From positions 2,728,001-2,792,000 of the forward strand of contig NZ_CP061379.1 of NCBI RefSeq assembly GCF_015624505.1: DNA of 64,000 bases. The letters are read 5' to 3'. Within the stretch, counting starts at the first letter, position 1, and each line of letters starts with the position of its first letter. The DNA is from Bradyrhizobium commune. GTDB lineage: Bacteria; Pseudomonadota; Alphaproteobacteria; Rhizobiales; Xanthobacteraceae. The position numbers and the translations under genes are program-made. The notes under the pieces are model-generated. The model did no database searches. It was not told where the DNA came from and saw only the letters and a list, made by a program, of their open reading frames with translations. This document shows positions 49,156 through 57,756 of the stretch, piece by piece.

Positions 49156-50403
49156 TTACTCGTAGTCGGCGAGCCGCAGCCCCGTGAATTGCCAGCGGTG
49201 GTGCGGGTAGAAGAAGTTGCGATATGTGACACGGCTGTGACCGGAGGGTGTCGCCACTGAAGAGCCGCGCAGCACCAGCTGGTTAACCATGAACTTGCCG
49301 TTGTATTCGCCAAGCGCGCCTTCGATCGCGCGGTAGCCGGGGTAGGGCGAGTACGAGGAACGGGTCCACTGCCAGACGATGCCGAAGGCATCGTTGAGCT
49401 GGCCGGCGCGGGCGGCGACCTCCCATTCCGTCTCGGTCGGCAGATGCTTTCCGGCCCAGCGCGCGAACGCGTCGGCCTCATAGTAGCCGACGTGGCAGAC
49501 CGGCGCCTCGGGATCGACCGGCTTGACGCCGGCGAGCGTCATCACATGCCATTGGCCATCGATCTCGCGCCAATGGCCAGGGGCCTGCCAGTCTTCCTTG
49601 CTGGCGGCGGCAAAGCCGTCCATCAGCCACAGCGTTGCGGTCCGATAGCCGCCGTCGCGCATGAAGGCGAGCCATTCGCGATTGGTGACGAGGTTGCGCG
49701 CGATCTTGACGGGGCCGACAAGGGCGCGATGTGCAGGCTTCTCGTTGTCGAAATGAAAGCTGTCGTCGACATGGCCGACGGTATGGATGCCTTCGTTCAG
49801 CGCCAGCCAGTCCTGGCCCGTGCCTGTCGCGGCCGGGAAGCGCCAGTCCGGATCATAGGCCGGATAGACCGGGTTCTGCGCGAAGGCGTGCAGGATGTCG
49901 GTGAACATCAATTCCTGATGTTGCTGCTCGTGGTTCAGCCCGACCTCGACCAGCGGCGCGATCGCGCGAAGCTTGTCCGCACCGGCCTCGCGGAAGAACT
50001 TCACGACGGCCGCATCGACATAGCTGCGATAGTTGCCGACCTCGTTGGCGCTCGGACGGGTGATGTCGCCGCGGTGATTGCGGGCATGGCGCGGGCCGGC
50101 GCTGACGTAATAGGAGTTGAACAGGAATGCGAAATCCGGGTGGAAGGGCCGGTAACCACGGGCGTGCTCGCCGAGCAAGAACTGCTCCCAGAACCAGGTA
50201 GTATGCGCCCGGTGCCATTTCGCCGGGCTCGCATCCGGCATGGACTGGATCTGCTGGTCCTCAGGCGACAGGGGCGCCGCTCGGCGTTCGGTCTCGTTAC
50301 GGACGGCGAGATAGGCGTCCTCCAGCCGCTGGGCGAGGCTGCCCGGGTCGGAGGACGGTGACGAAAGCGGGGGGGCGGCCGTGGCGGAGGCTGGTTTCGT
50401 CAC
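49156..50403 (-). CDS. egtB: ergothioneine biosynthesis protein EgtB (hercynine sulfoxide synthase)
   Basis: Non-haem iron enzyme that joins hercynine to a thiol donor with O2. The 415 residues have the N-terminal DinB-like domain with iron ligands: HRAHTTWFWEQF and the HxxxHxE motif in LNHEQQHQEL; the C-terminal formylglycine-generating-type domain ends in RGSSVATPSGHSRVTYRNFF. It starts at GTG 50403, with GGAG 7 bases upstream. No egtA, egtC or egtE is adjacent, so the thiol donor may be free cysteine, as in some other egtB-egtD alphaproteobacteria; this is inference. Confidence 0.95.
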   Translation of the reverse strand: MTKPASATAAPPLSSPSSDPGSLAQRLEDAYLAVRNETERRAAPLSPEDQQIQSMPDASPAKWHRAHTTWFWEQFLLGEHARGYRPFHPDFAFLFNSYYVSAGPRHARNHRGDITRPSANEVGNYRSYVDAAVVKFFREAGADKLRAIAPLVEVGLNHEQQHQELMFTDILHAFAQNPVYPAYDPDWRFPAATGTGQDWLALNEGIHTVGHVDDSFHFDNEKPAHRALVGPVKIARNLVTNREWLAFMRDGGYRTATLWLMDGFAAASKEDWQAPGHWREIDGQWHVMTLAGVKPVDPEAPVCHVGYYEADAFARWAGKHLPTETEWEVAARAGQLNDAFGIVWQWTRSSYSPYPGYRAIEGALGEYNGKFMVNQLVLRGSSVATPSGHSRVTYRNFFYPHHRWQFTGLRLADYE

Positions 50404-50693
50404 GTTTTTCTCCAGACAGGACAAGAGAACGTTTGTTGGCTTCGCCCGGTTCCAAAACCAAGGTTCGTCCTAGATAGGGGCTCCGTTACGGTATGAAAGT
50501 CCTCCCCGGCGATGATATTCGTGTCATCATGCAATAGCCGGCGCCGTCCGGACCGGCTGCCGCGGAGCCGTTCGCCGCCATTTTACTTTGGATGCACAAT
50601 AGTTTGGGCTACATATATAGGCAGGTATCGGGTTAGATCGGCTGAGCCGGCCCGGAATGATCGTTAAGGGCGCTGCCCCAGAAGGACACGGAT

Positions 50694-51020
50694 ATGAGCA
50701 TCGCGGAATTTATCGCCAACGAAGTGAAGTCGAACGACGTGGTTCTGTTCATGAAGGGAACGCCGCAATTTCCGCAGTGCGGTTTCTCCGGCCAGGTCGT
50801 CCAGATCCTCGACCACATCGGCGTCGGCTATAAGGGCCTCAACGTCCTCGAATCCGCCGAGCTCCGCAACGGGATCAAGGAATATTCGAACTGGCCGACC
50901 ATCCCGCAGCTCTATGTGAAGGGCGAGTTCATCGGCGGCTGCGACATCGTCCGTGAGATGTTCCAGGCCGGCGAGTTGCAGCAGCTCTTGTCCGAGAAGG
51001 GCGTCGCTGTCGCGGCCTGA
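50694..51020 (+). CDS. grxD: monothiol glutaredoxin, Grx4/GrxD type
   Basis: A 108-residue CGFS glutaredoxin (CGFS at residues 29-32, in TPQFPQCGFSGQVVQILDHI) that binds and delivers [2Fe-2S] clusters with BolA. The glutathione-site motif WPTIPQLYVKGEFIGGCDIV is complete. GGAC-type spacing before ATG 50694 is weak but the family start MSIAEFIANEVKS is unambiguous. A macro-domain gene follows after 3 bases. Confidence 0.96.
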   Translation: MSIAEFIANEVKSNDVVLFMKGTPQFPQCGFSGQVVQILDHIGVGYKGLNVLESAELRNGIKEYSNWPTIPQLYVKGEFIGGCDIVREMFQAGELQQLLSEKGVAVAA

Positions 51021-51023
51021 CGC

Positions 51024-51575
51024 ATGACCGCGCTGACGCGCCGGATCGGCGGCGTCCAGCTCGAAGTCATCGTTGCTGACATCACCACGTTGAGCGTTGA
51101 CGCCGTCGTCAATGCTGCGAATTCGTCTCTTCTTGGTGGAGGCGGCGTCGATGGCGCGATCCACGACGCTGCCGGTCCCAAGCTCCTCGCCGAATGTCAG
51201 ACGCTCGGGGGATGCCCGACCGGCGATGCCAGGATCACGAAGGGCTACCTTCTGCCCGCCCGGCATGTGATCCACGCGGTCGGTCCCGTGTGGCACGGCG
51301 GCACCTGCGGCGAAGCGGAGGCGCTGCGTTCCTGCTATCGCCGGGCCCTTGAGCTCTGTCAGGACAATCAGCTGAACTCGCTGGCGTTCTCCGCGATCTC
51401 GACCGGCGTGTACCGTTTCCCGGCCGCCCAGGCCGCGAAAATTGCAGTCGGCGCCGCTATCGAATCCCTTCCGGCTGCGCCGTCCGTCACCCAAGTCATA
51501 TTTTGCTGTTTCTCGGAGACGAGCGCGGCTCTCCACACGGACGCTTTGGCGCGGCACGGCAGCCCTTGTGCCTGA
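51024..51575 (+). CDS. macro-domain protein (O-acetyl-ADP-ribose deacetylase, YmdB-like)
   Basis: A 183-residue macro domain filling the whole protein. ADP-ribose-binding parts are visible: IVADITTLSVDAVVNAANSS, the LLGGGGVDGAIHDAAGPKLL loop and FSAISTGVYRFPAAQAAKIA. These match the YmdB/MacroD class, which removes acetyl or ADP-ribose groups. It starts 3 bases after grxD, so the two are very probably co-transcribed; a link between iron-sulfur status and ADP-ribose metabolism is suggested only by position. Confidence 0.93.
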   Translation: MTALTRRIGGVQLEVIVADITTLSVDAVVNAANSSLLGGGGVDGAIHDAAGPKLLAECQTLGGCPTGDARITKGYLLPARHVIHAVGPVWHGGTCGEAEALRSCYRRALELCQDNQLNSLAFSAISTGVYRFPAAQAAKIAVGAAIESLPAAPSVTQVIFCCFSETSAALHTDALARHGSPCA

Positions 51576-51620
51576 TGACGCGGTCAGTACACTCCGCCCG
51601 GCCTGTTCCGGGGAGGGGAT

Positions 51621-52907
51621 ATGATGTTGCATTCAGGACTTCGCTCGTTATTCGGTGGCGCGCTGGTGTCGGTCGGCGCGATCTCGCTCGCGCAGGCAGA
51701 GGGCACCTACGAGATCCCAGCCGGCGCGCATTTCAACCAGGACAAGCTCGCCAAGGTCAGCGAGTTCTTCAGGAACGAGGTCGCGACCGGCAAGATCGCA
51801 GGCGCCATGGTGCTGATCCAGCAGCACGGCAAGCCGGTCTATAAGGAGTCGTTCGGCGTACAGGACGTGGTGAGCAAAGCGCCGCTCACCGACAAGACTA
51901 TCTTCCGCCTGTTCTCGATGACAAAGGCGATCACCTCGGTGGCCGCGATGCAAATGGTCGAGGACGGCAAGATCAAGCTCGACGATCCCGTCTCCAAATA
52001 CATCCCGTCCTTCGCCAATGTGAAGGTCGGCGTCGAGAAGAAGGCAGACGACGGCACCAAGTCGTTCGAGCTGGTGCCACCGAACCGGCCGATGACGGTG
52101 CACGATCTGATGACGCATACGTCCGGAGTGACCTACGGCTTCTACGGCGACAGCCAGGTTCGGCAGGCCTATCGCGCCGCCAACATCTATGCCGGCGATT
52201 TCGATCTCGCCGAGTTCGCCGAGCGCATCGCCAAATTGCCGCTGCACAATCAGCCGGGCGCGCTCTGGCAATACGGCCATTCCACCGACATCCTCGCGCG
52301 CGTGATGGAAGTCGCGGCCGGCAAGTCGCTGCTTGAGATCGAGCAGGAGAAGCTGCTCAACCCGCTCGGCATGGTCGATACCGGCTTCTTCGTCACCGAT
52401 CCTGAGAAGCAGAAGCTGCTGGCGCAACCCGTGCCGAACGACAGCGATTTCCGCGTCGGCCGGATCAACGATCCGACGGTGGTGAAGAAGTGGCAATCGG
52501 CCTCCGGCGGCATGGTCTCGACCATGGCCGACTACGCGCGCTTTGCGCAGATGCTGCTCAATGGCGGCAGCCTCGACGGCAAGACCATCCTCAAGCCCGA
52601 GACGTTCAAGCTGATGGCGACCGACCAGATCGGTCCGAAGTCGGGCGTCGATCGCGACTATTTTTACTTCCCCGGCGACGGCTTCGGCTTCGGCCTCGGG
52701 CTCGCAGTCCGCACCGATCCCGGCAATGCAAAACCGCCGCCGCCGGGCGATCTCGGCGAATTGAAATGGGACGGCGCCTCGGGCTGCTATTTCGTGATCG
52801 ATCCGAAGCAGGACATGTTCTTCGTCCTCCTGGAGCAGACCCCGACAGAACGGCAGCGTGTGCAGCGGACGTTGAAGCAGCTGGTCTATGAATCCATGGA
52901 GAATTGA
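51621..52907 (+). CDS. serine hydrolase, class C beta-lactamase/esterase family (first of pair)
   Basis: A 428-residue protein with an N-terminal signal peptide (ALVSVGAISLAQAEG). The catalytic SxxK is SMTK at residues 99-102; the Tyr motif is in WQYGHSTDILARV (YGH in place of YxN). The third motif expected before the C-terminus is not obvious (WDGASGCYFVIDPKQD). It likely acts on peptides or esters in the periplasm rather than on antibiotics. The next gene begins 1 base after its stop. Confidence 0.9.
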   Translation: MMLHSGLRSLFGGALVSVGAISLAQAEGTYEIPAGAHFNQDKLAKVSEFFRNEVATGKIAGAMVLIQQHGKPVYKESFGVQDVVSKAPLTDKTIFRLFSMTKAITSVAAMQMVEDGKIKLDDPVSKYIPSFANVKVGVEKKADDGTKSFELVPPNRPMTVHDLMTHTSGVTYGFYGDSQVRQAYRAANIYAGDFDLAEFAERIAKLPLHNQPGALWQYGHSTDILARVMEVAAGKSLLEIEQEKLLNPLGMVDTGFFVTDPEKQKLLAQPVPNDSDFRVGRINDPTVVKKWQSASGGMVSTMADYARFAQMLLNGGSLDGKTILKPETFKLMATDQIGPKSGVDRDYFYFPGDGFGFGLGLAVRTDPGNAKPPPPGDLGELKWDGASGCYFVIDPKQDMFFVLLEQTPTERQRVQRTLKQLVYESMEN

Positions 52908-52908
52908 C

Positions 52909-54171
52909 ATGTGTGGGCGCCGCGCGCTGCTCGCGGCACTCGCCCTGCTGTTCGGCGCCATCGGTGCACAGGCAGGCTCCGAGGGCCGCGCGCACAGCTT
53001 TACGCCCGAGGGACTTGCAAAAGTCTCCGACTACATCAGGAACGAGATCGTGACCGGCAAGTTTCCGGGCGCGATCCTGCTGCTCCAGCAGCACGGCAAG
53101 CCGGTCTATTACGAGAATTTCGGCGTCCGCGACGTCGCGACCGAAATATCGATGAGCGCGGATACCATCTTCCGGCTCTATTCGATGTCGAAGCCGGTCA
53201 CGTCAGTCATGGCGATGATGCTGGTCGAGGAGGGCAAGCTCGCACTCAAGGATCCCGTCGCTAAGTACATTCCGGCCTTTGCCGACATGAAGGTCGGCGT
53301 CGAGAAGAAGGCCGAGGACGGCAGGGTGACGCTGGCGCTGGAGCCGCTCAACCGTCCGGTGACGATCGAGGACCTGATGCGCCATACCGCCGGGCTGCCC
53401 TACGGCTACTATGGCGGCGGCCCGGTGAACAAGCTCTATGCCGACGCCGGACTTTTCGACAACAAGGATTCGACCAATGCCGAGCTCGTCGCGAAGATCA
53501 CCGCGCTGCCGCTCGCCGAACAGCCCGGCACGATCTGGGACTACGGCCACTCCACCGATGTGCTCGGCCGCATCATCGAGCTGATATCGGGGAAATCGCT
53601 GTTCCAGTTCGAAAAGGAGCGGCTGCTCGATCCACTCGGGATGAAGGAAACTGCTTTCTATGTCGCCGATTCCGCCAAGTGGCCGCGCATCGCCGAGCCG
53701 ATGCCGGAGGACCGCGCGATCAGCCCGATGACACGGGTCCGCGATCCCCGGAAACCGCTGAAGTGGGAGTCGGGTGGCGGCGGCCTGGTCGGCACCATCG
53801 GCGACTATGCGCGCTTCTCGCAGATGCTGCTGAACGGCGGCACCTTCGAAGGCCGACGCTACCTCAAGCCGGAAACCATCGCCTTGATGGCGTCGGATCA
53901 CGTCGGTCCCGAAACGCATATTGTGCGCGACGGAAACTTTTACCCGGGCGGCAACTCGGGCTACGGCCTCGGCTTTGCCGTGCGCACGTCGGTGCCGGCG
54001 GGTACGTCCTGGCCGCTCGGCGAATATCGCTGGGACGGCGTCGGCGGCACCTTCTTCTTCATCGATCCCGAAGACGATCTGTTCGGGATCTTCATGGTGC
54101 AGACGCCCTCGCAGCGCGGGCGGATCCAACTCGCGTTGAAGACGCTGATCTACCAGGCGATGGGGCGGTAG
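52909..54171 (+). CDS. serine hydrolase, class C beta-lactamase/esterase family (second of pair)
   Basis: A 420-residue paralogue of the preceding protein, with SMSK at residues 92-95 and WDYGHSTDVLGRI. The signal peptide is MCGRRALLAALALLFGAIGA with cleavage near QAG. GGAG in the end of the previous gene precedes ATG 52909, so translation is coupled. The shared middle (SKYIPSFANVKVGVEKKADD in copy one, AKYIPAFADMKVGVEKKAED in copy two) shows a recent tandem duplication. It ends exactly where the convergent aldolase gene ends. Confidence 0.9.
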   Translation: MCGRRALLAALALLFGAIGAQAGSEGRAHSFTPEGLAKVSDYIRNEIVTGKFPGAILLLQQHGKPVYYENFGVRDVATEISMSADTIFRLYSMSKPVTSVMAMMLVEEGKLALKDPVAKYIPAFADMKVGVEKKAEDGRVTLALEPLNRPVTIEDLMRHTAGLPYGYYGGGPVNKLYADAGLFDNKDSTNAELVAKITALPLAEQPGTIWDYGHSTDVLGRIIELISGKSLFQFEKERLLDPLGMKETAFYVADSAKWPRIAEPMPEDRAISPMTRVRDPRKPLKWESGGGGLVGTIGDYARFSQMLLNGGTFEGRRYLKPETIALMASDHVGPETHIVRDGNFYPGGNSGYGLGFAVRTSVPAGTSWPLGEYRWDGVGGTFFFIDPEDDLFGIFMVQTPSQRGRIQLALKTLIYQAMGR

Positions 54172-55239
54172 CTACGCTCCTCTCACGATCTCGCGCACAA
54201 ACCCGATCGTTTCCTCAACTTGGGCCGCGTCGACGTCGAGATGGGTGCAGGCGCGGATGCGGCCGTCCATCATCGCGAGTGTCACGCCGCGCTGGCGGAG
54301 TGCGGCGACCATCTTGTCGCCGGGCACGCCGGCGCCGTCGGGCTTGAAGAACACGAGATTGGTCTCGGGCTCCTGCACCTCGATGCCTGCGATCTGCGAC
54401 AGCCCGCGCGCGAGCGCCCGGGCATTAGCATGGTCGTCGGCGAGGCGATCGACGTGGTGGTCGAGCGCATAGAGGCAGGCGGCAGCACAGACGCCAGCCT
54501 GCCGCATCGAGCCGCCGAGGCGCTGCTTCCATTGCCAGACCGCATCGATGAACGCGCGCGAGCCCGCGAGTACGCCGCCGATCGGCGCGCCGAGACCTTT
54601 CGAGAAATCGATCCAGGCTGAGTCCCATCCCGCCGTCATGTCGCTTGGGGAGATGCCGCTCGCGACGGTGGCATTGAGCAGGCGTGCGCCGTCCATGTGG
54701 GTGACGAGGCCATGCTGCTTGGCGATCGCGACGATCTCGTCGAGCGCCGCCTTCTTCCAGATCGTGCCGCCGCCGATATTGGCGGTCTGCTCGACGCTGA
54801 CGACGGTCTGCGTCGGCTGATAGCGCGTGCGCGGATGCAGCGCCTTGCGAAAGGTCTCCGGCGTGAACTGGCCGTCGGCGCCCTTGAGCTGCGTCACCTG
54901 GAAGCCGCCGATCGCGGCATGCGCGCCGCCTTCGCGGGCGATGATGTGCGCCGTCTCATGGGCAAGGATCTCGTCGCCGGGCCGGCAATGCACCAGCGTC
55001 GCGGTGACGTTGCACATCGTGCCTGACGGCATGTACACCGCCGCTTCCTTGCCGAGCAGCGCGGCGACGCGCTCGCACAGCGCATTCACGGTCGGATCGT
55101 CGCCGACCTGCTCGTCGCCGACTTCCGCGCGCGCCATCGCCTCGCGCATCGCGGCCGTCGGCTTGGTCTGCGTATCCGACAGCAGATTGATACGCACCGG
55201 CGGCGCCTTGGGATCGACGGGGGGAGGGGTGTAGAGCAT
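54172..55239 (-). CDS. ltaE: low-specificity L-threonine aldolase
   Basis: PLP enzyme splitting threonine/allo-threonine to glycine and acetaldehyde. The 355 residues have LLSDTQTKPTAAMREAMARA (family start), YMPSGTMCNVTATLVH, HMDGARLLNA (cofactor Asp) and WIDFSKGLGAPIGGVLAGS with the PLP Lys. Start 55239 follows AGGGAGC. Glycine produced here would feed the gcv system, but the genes are far apart. Its stop abuts that of the convergent hydrolase. Confidence 0.92.
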   Translation of the reverse strand: MLYTPPPVDPKAPPVRINLLSDTQTKPTAAMREAMARAEVGDEQVGDDPTVNALCERVAALLGKEAAVYMPSGTMCNVTATLVHCRPGDEILAHETAHIIAREGGAHAAIGGFQVTQLKGADGQFTPETFRKALHPRTRYQPTQTVVSVEQTANIGGGTIWKKAALDEIVAIAKQHGLVTHMDGARLLNATVASGISPSDMTAGWDSAWIDFSKGLGAPIGGVLAGSRAFIDAVWQWKQRLGGSMRQAGVCAAACLYALDHHVDRLADDHANARALARGLSQIAGIEVQEPETNLVFFKPDGAGVPGDKMVAALRQRGVTLAMMDGRIRACTHLDVDAAQVEETIGFVREIVRGA

Positions 55240-55275
55240 CAACTTGCTCCCTGAGGGAATTGCATTCACTCGCGG

Positions 55276-55561
55276 TCAGCGAGTTCTGGGTGGACGCCGA
55301 GCGGCGTGGCGAAACCGCATGATAACGATTTTTCTCTCGGTCACACGATAATCGATCAGATAGGGATAAGGGTTGACCGGCAAGCGACGGACGTATGCAC
55401 GAGTGGTCTGCCGCCCTGCATAAGGGTGATCCTGGATCAGCGCGATGAGCGCGACAATGCGGTCGCGCACGTGATTGGCTCCTTGGGGGCGAGCGCGCAT
55501 CGATGTAGGTCAGAACGTCGTCGATCTGCGCGAGTGCCCGCTTCGTGCAATGGACTTTCAC
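55276..55561 (-). pseudogene. ParE/RelE-type toxin, frameshifted
   Basis: From GTG 55561 the frame reads VKVHCTKRALAQIDDVLTYI, the typical start of a ParE/RelE toxin, then changes meaning after DARS. Removing one C from the CCCCC run at about 55488-55492 restores PQGANHVRDRIVALIALIQD and the family end YAGRQTTRAYVRRLPVNPYP, then YLIDYRVTERKIVIMRFRHA, stopping at 55276. The toxin is therefore broken by a one-base insertion, or the run is a phase-variable or sequencing-error site. Its start overlaps the antitoxin stop. Confidence 0.8.
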
Positions 55562-55785
55562 AGCCCGTGCTTGGCCCACATCGCGCGGACTTCGTCGGCG
55601 CTGGCCAGCTCGCCGCGGGCGATTTCAGCTTCGGCCTCGGCGAGATCGGCCTCTTCCGCCTCCGTTAGCTGGATCGGTGGCTGATCGACCCCGGCAAGCT
55701 CAAGCAGGGTCCGAGCCAATTCGTCCTGCTCCGAATCGGGCAGGCCCGAAATCTTACTGAAAGCCTCTTCCAGAAGACGAGTCAT
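55558..55785 (-). CDS. antitoxin of the ParDE/RelBE-type pair (addiction-module family)
   Basis: A 75-residue acidic protein, MTRLLEEAFSKISGLPDSEQ, then LARTLLEL and an acidic LTEAEEADLAEAEAEIARGE, ending VRAMWAKHGL. The short length, acidic helices and coupling (GTGA overlap) to a ParE-like frame identify it as the antitoxin. ATG 55785 is chosen; longer frames begin in the terminator side. With the toxin broken, it may be retained only passively or may counter another toxin. Confidence 0.8.
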   Translation of the reverse strand: MTRLLEEAFSKISGLPDSEQDELARTLLELAGVDQPPIQLTEAEEADLAEAEAEIARGELASADEVRAMWAKHGL

Positions 55786-55853
55786 GCTCAACTCCGCAAT
55801 GTGCGATCTTAGCACAGATGGGCCGAGACATGGGAATGGCCGGCTCAAACAAA

Positions 55854-55878
55854 AAAGGCCCCGGAAACCGGGGCCTTT
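55854..55878 (-). terminator. rpsD transcription terminator
   Basis: AAAGGCCCCGG and CCGGGGCCTTT form a perfect 11-bp stem with a 3-base loop. On the minus strand it is followed by a T run (TTTTTTG), giving a strong intrinsic terminator 22 bases after the rpsD stop codon. Confidence 0.9.
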
Positions 55879-55899
55879 GATTCTTGATCTGCCGAACTA

Positions 55900-56517
55900 T
55901 CAGCGCGAATAGAATTCGACGACCAGGTGCGGCTCCATCTGCACCGGGAACGGCACGTCGGTGAGGCCGGGAATGCGCGCATACTTCGCGGTCATCTTGC
56001 CGTGGTCGACTTCGAGATAGTCGGGAATGTCGCGCTCGGGAAGCTGGCTCGCCTCGAGGACATGTGCGAGTTGCTTGGAGGCTTCCTTGACTTCGATCAC
56101 GTCGCCGACCTTGAGCTGGTAGCTCGAGATGTTGACCTTGCGGCCGTTCACCTTGATGTGGCCGTGGTTGATGAACTGGCGGGCGGCGAAAATCGTGGAA
56201 ACGAACTTGGCGCGGTACACGACCGCGTCGAGACGACGCTCCAGCAGGCCGATCAGGTTCTCGCCGGTGTCACCCTTGAGGCGGCTCGCCTCGACATAGA
56301 TGCCGTGGAACTGGCGCTCGCTGATGTTGGCGTAGTAGCCCTTCAGCTTCTGCTTGGCGCGCAGCTGCACGCCGAAGTCGGAGAGCTTGCCCTTGCGGCG
56401 CTGGCCGTGCTGGCCGGGGCCGTATTCCCGGCGGTTCACGGGGCTCTTCGGGCGGCCCCAGATGTTCTGGCCCATACGGCGATCGATCTTGTACTTCGCC
56501 TCACTGCGCTTAGTCAT
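55900..56517 (-). CDS. rpsD: 30S ribosomal protein S4
   Basis: Primary 16S rRNA-binding protein of the small subunit. The 205 residues have family length. [20 protein letters not shown] is the conserved N-terminal region, and the S4 RNA-binding domain includes [40 protein letters not shown] and [21 protein letters not shown] precedes ATG 56517. As in other alphaproteobacteria it stands apart from the main ribosomal operons. Confidence 0.97.
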   Translation of the reverse strand: MTKRSEAKYKIDRRMGQNIWGRPKSPVNRREYGPGQHGQRRKGKLSDFGVQLRAKQKLKGYYANISERQFHGIYVEASRLKGDTGENLIGLLERRLDAVVYRAKFVSTIFAARQFINHGHIKVNGRKVNISSYQLKVGDVIEVKEASKQLAHVLEASQLPERDIPDYLEVDHGKMTAKYARIPGLTDVPFPVQMEPHLVVEFYSR

Positions 56518-56716
56518 CGCGTCCTCTTCGGTTGCATGGTTTGAGGAAACGCGCCCTCCTGTGTGACGGGATGATCCCGGCACCGACAGGTCCGATCCCC
56601 AAAGCTTAAGGGAGTGGACCACGGGTCGCGAAACGCTTCGCGGGCCGAAATCGGCCCGCGAGCAGGCGGCTTTTAGGGGAGTTTGGGCCGCTCTGTCAAT
56701 GCGAATGGCCGCGAAA

Positions 56717-57484
56717 TCAGGTTCCGACGGCCCGGATCGGCTTCGCCCCGGCCGTCCGTAATTCGGCAGCGATTTCAGTGTTCAGGACCTGTTCCAGCCG
56801 GGTCAGGACCCGGGCGATGGGGGCAGCGTCAGTGACCCGATGGTCCCAGCGGATCACGACATGGATGGTCTGGTCGGGCTCGACCACCCCGTAGCTGACG
56901 ATGAATGGACCCGGCGTGATCGGATGGAGCTCACCGCCGCCATAGGCGGCCACCGAGCTCACCGCGAAGCTGCCGAACCAGTTGCCGCGCTGGCGGCCAA
57001 AATTCAGCCCGACTGCCCAGCATAGCCGCCGCAACGGCAGCGGGAGGCGGGTTGCCCGCATAACCTTGCGGAACATGGGAACGTCTTCGACCGCGGCCGT
57101 CTTGGCGCGTCGGATCTCGGCATCGACCGCAGCCAGTGTCATGGCCTCGGGGGCCGCGATCCGCTGCGGCATCACGCATTCCTCGCCGTCCTCGACCCGG
57201 GCGATCGCCACTGACGCCACGCTATTGGGCAGCTCATACAGCGTCGGCCAGGGCCATTTGGCATAGACGGTGCGCAGGATCGGCTCGTCCCTGGCGATCA
57301 GGGCGAAGGCCTTGACGAACATCGCTGCCCAGCCGGCAGGCGCCATCGCGCCCGCGCGGGTCTCGAGCAGGGGACGGATATCGAGCGAACGGGAAAGCGA
57401 CACGAAGGGCACGCCCATCGAGGCGCGCATGAGGTCGATAATCAGGCGGCGCGGCAGCGAAATGTTCTTGGGTTGACCGCGCAT
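56717..57484 (-). CDS. E2-like acyltransferase catalytic domain protein
   Basis: A 255-residue protein resembling only the catalytic domain of 2-oxoacid dehydrogenase E2/chloramphenicol acetyltransferase. The C-terminal [20 protein letters not shown] holds the DHR active-site motif (catalytic His). There is no lipoyl or E1/E3-binding domain. GGAG precedes ATG 57484 ([20 protein letters not shown]). Substrate unknown; it may acylate a non-lipoyl acceptor. It lies downstream of the HpcH/HpaI gene with about 270 bases between. Confidence 0.8.
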   Translation of the reverse strand: MRGQPKNISLPRRLIIDLMRASMGVPFVSLSRSLDIRPLLETRAGAMAPAGWAAMFVKAFALIARDEPILRTVYAKWPWPTLYELPNSVASVAIARVEDGEECVMPQRIAAPEAMTLAAVDAEIRRAKTAAVEDVPMFRKVMRATRLPLPLRRLCWAVGLNFGRQRGNWFGSFAVSSVAAYGGGELHPITPGPFIVSYGVVEPDQTIHVVIRWDHRVTDAAPIARVLTRLEQVLNTEIAAELRTAGAKPIRAVGT

Positions 57485-57649
57485 CGTTCTCCGGTTCCGG
57501 CGGGACTGAAAATGTCGGGCGGCGAGCTGGGTCCGCTCGCCGCGTGCTCTAGCACGAACCAACCCGGTTGGGGCCGGTCGGTTCGCCGTTTCAGGGCGCT
57601 GGCGAAGCCAGCGGCTTGGTCTTGATGAAAATAAGAATATCAATATCTT

Positions 57650-57697
57650 TCAGAGACTTAGGGCCTTTGCGCGCCAGCAAGGTCTTTTAAGCATCAT
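57650..57697 (-). other. 15-codon frame with strong ribosome binding site
   Basis: AGGGAGG lies just before ATG 57697, opening MMLKRPCWRAKALSL and a stop, inside the 272-base gap between two minus-strand genes. A GCTGGC / GCCAGC hairpin follows at 57599-57613. It could be a leader peptide, but the size is too small to be sure. Confidence 0.2.
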
Positions 57698-57756
57698 TGT
57701 TGTCCTCCCTGGAGCCGGACCCTAGCAGGCCAGCCGTTCCGGGCAAGGCCGGCAGC

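Noticed and set aside
51621..54171. Antibiotic-resistance beta-lactamase reading of the paired hydrolases
   Set aside because: The SxxK motif is shared with esterases and peptidases, and the YxN and KTG motifs of class C beta-lactamases are not present in normal form.
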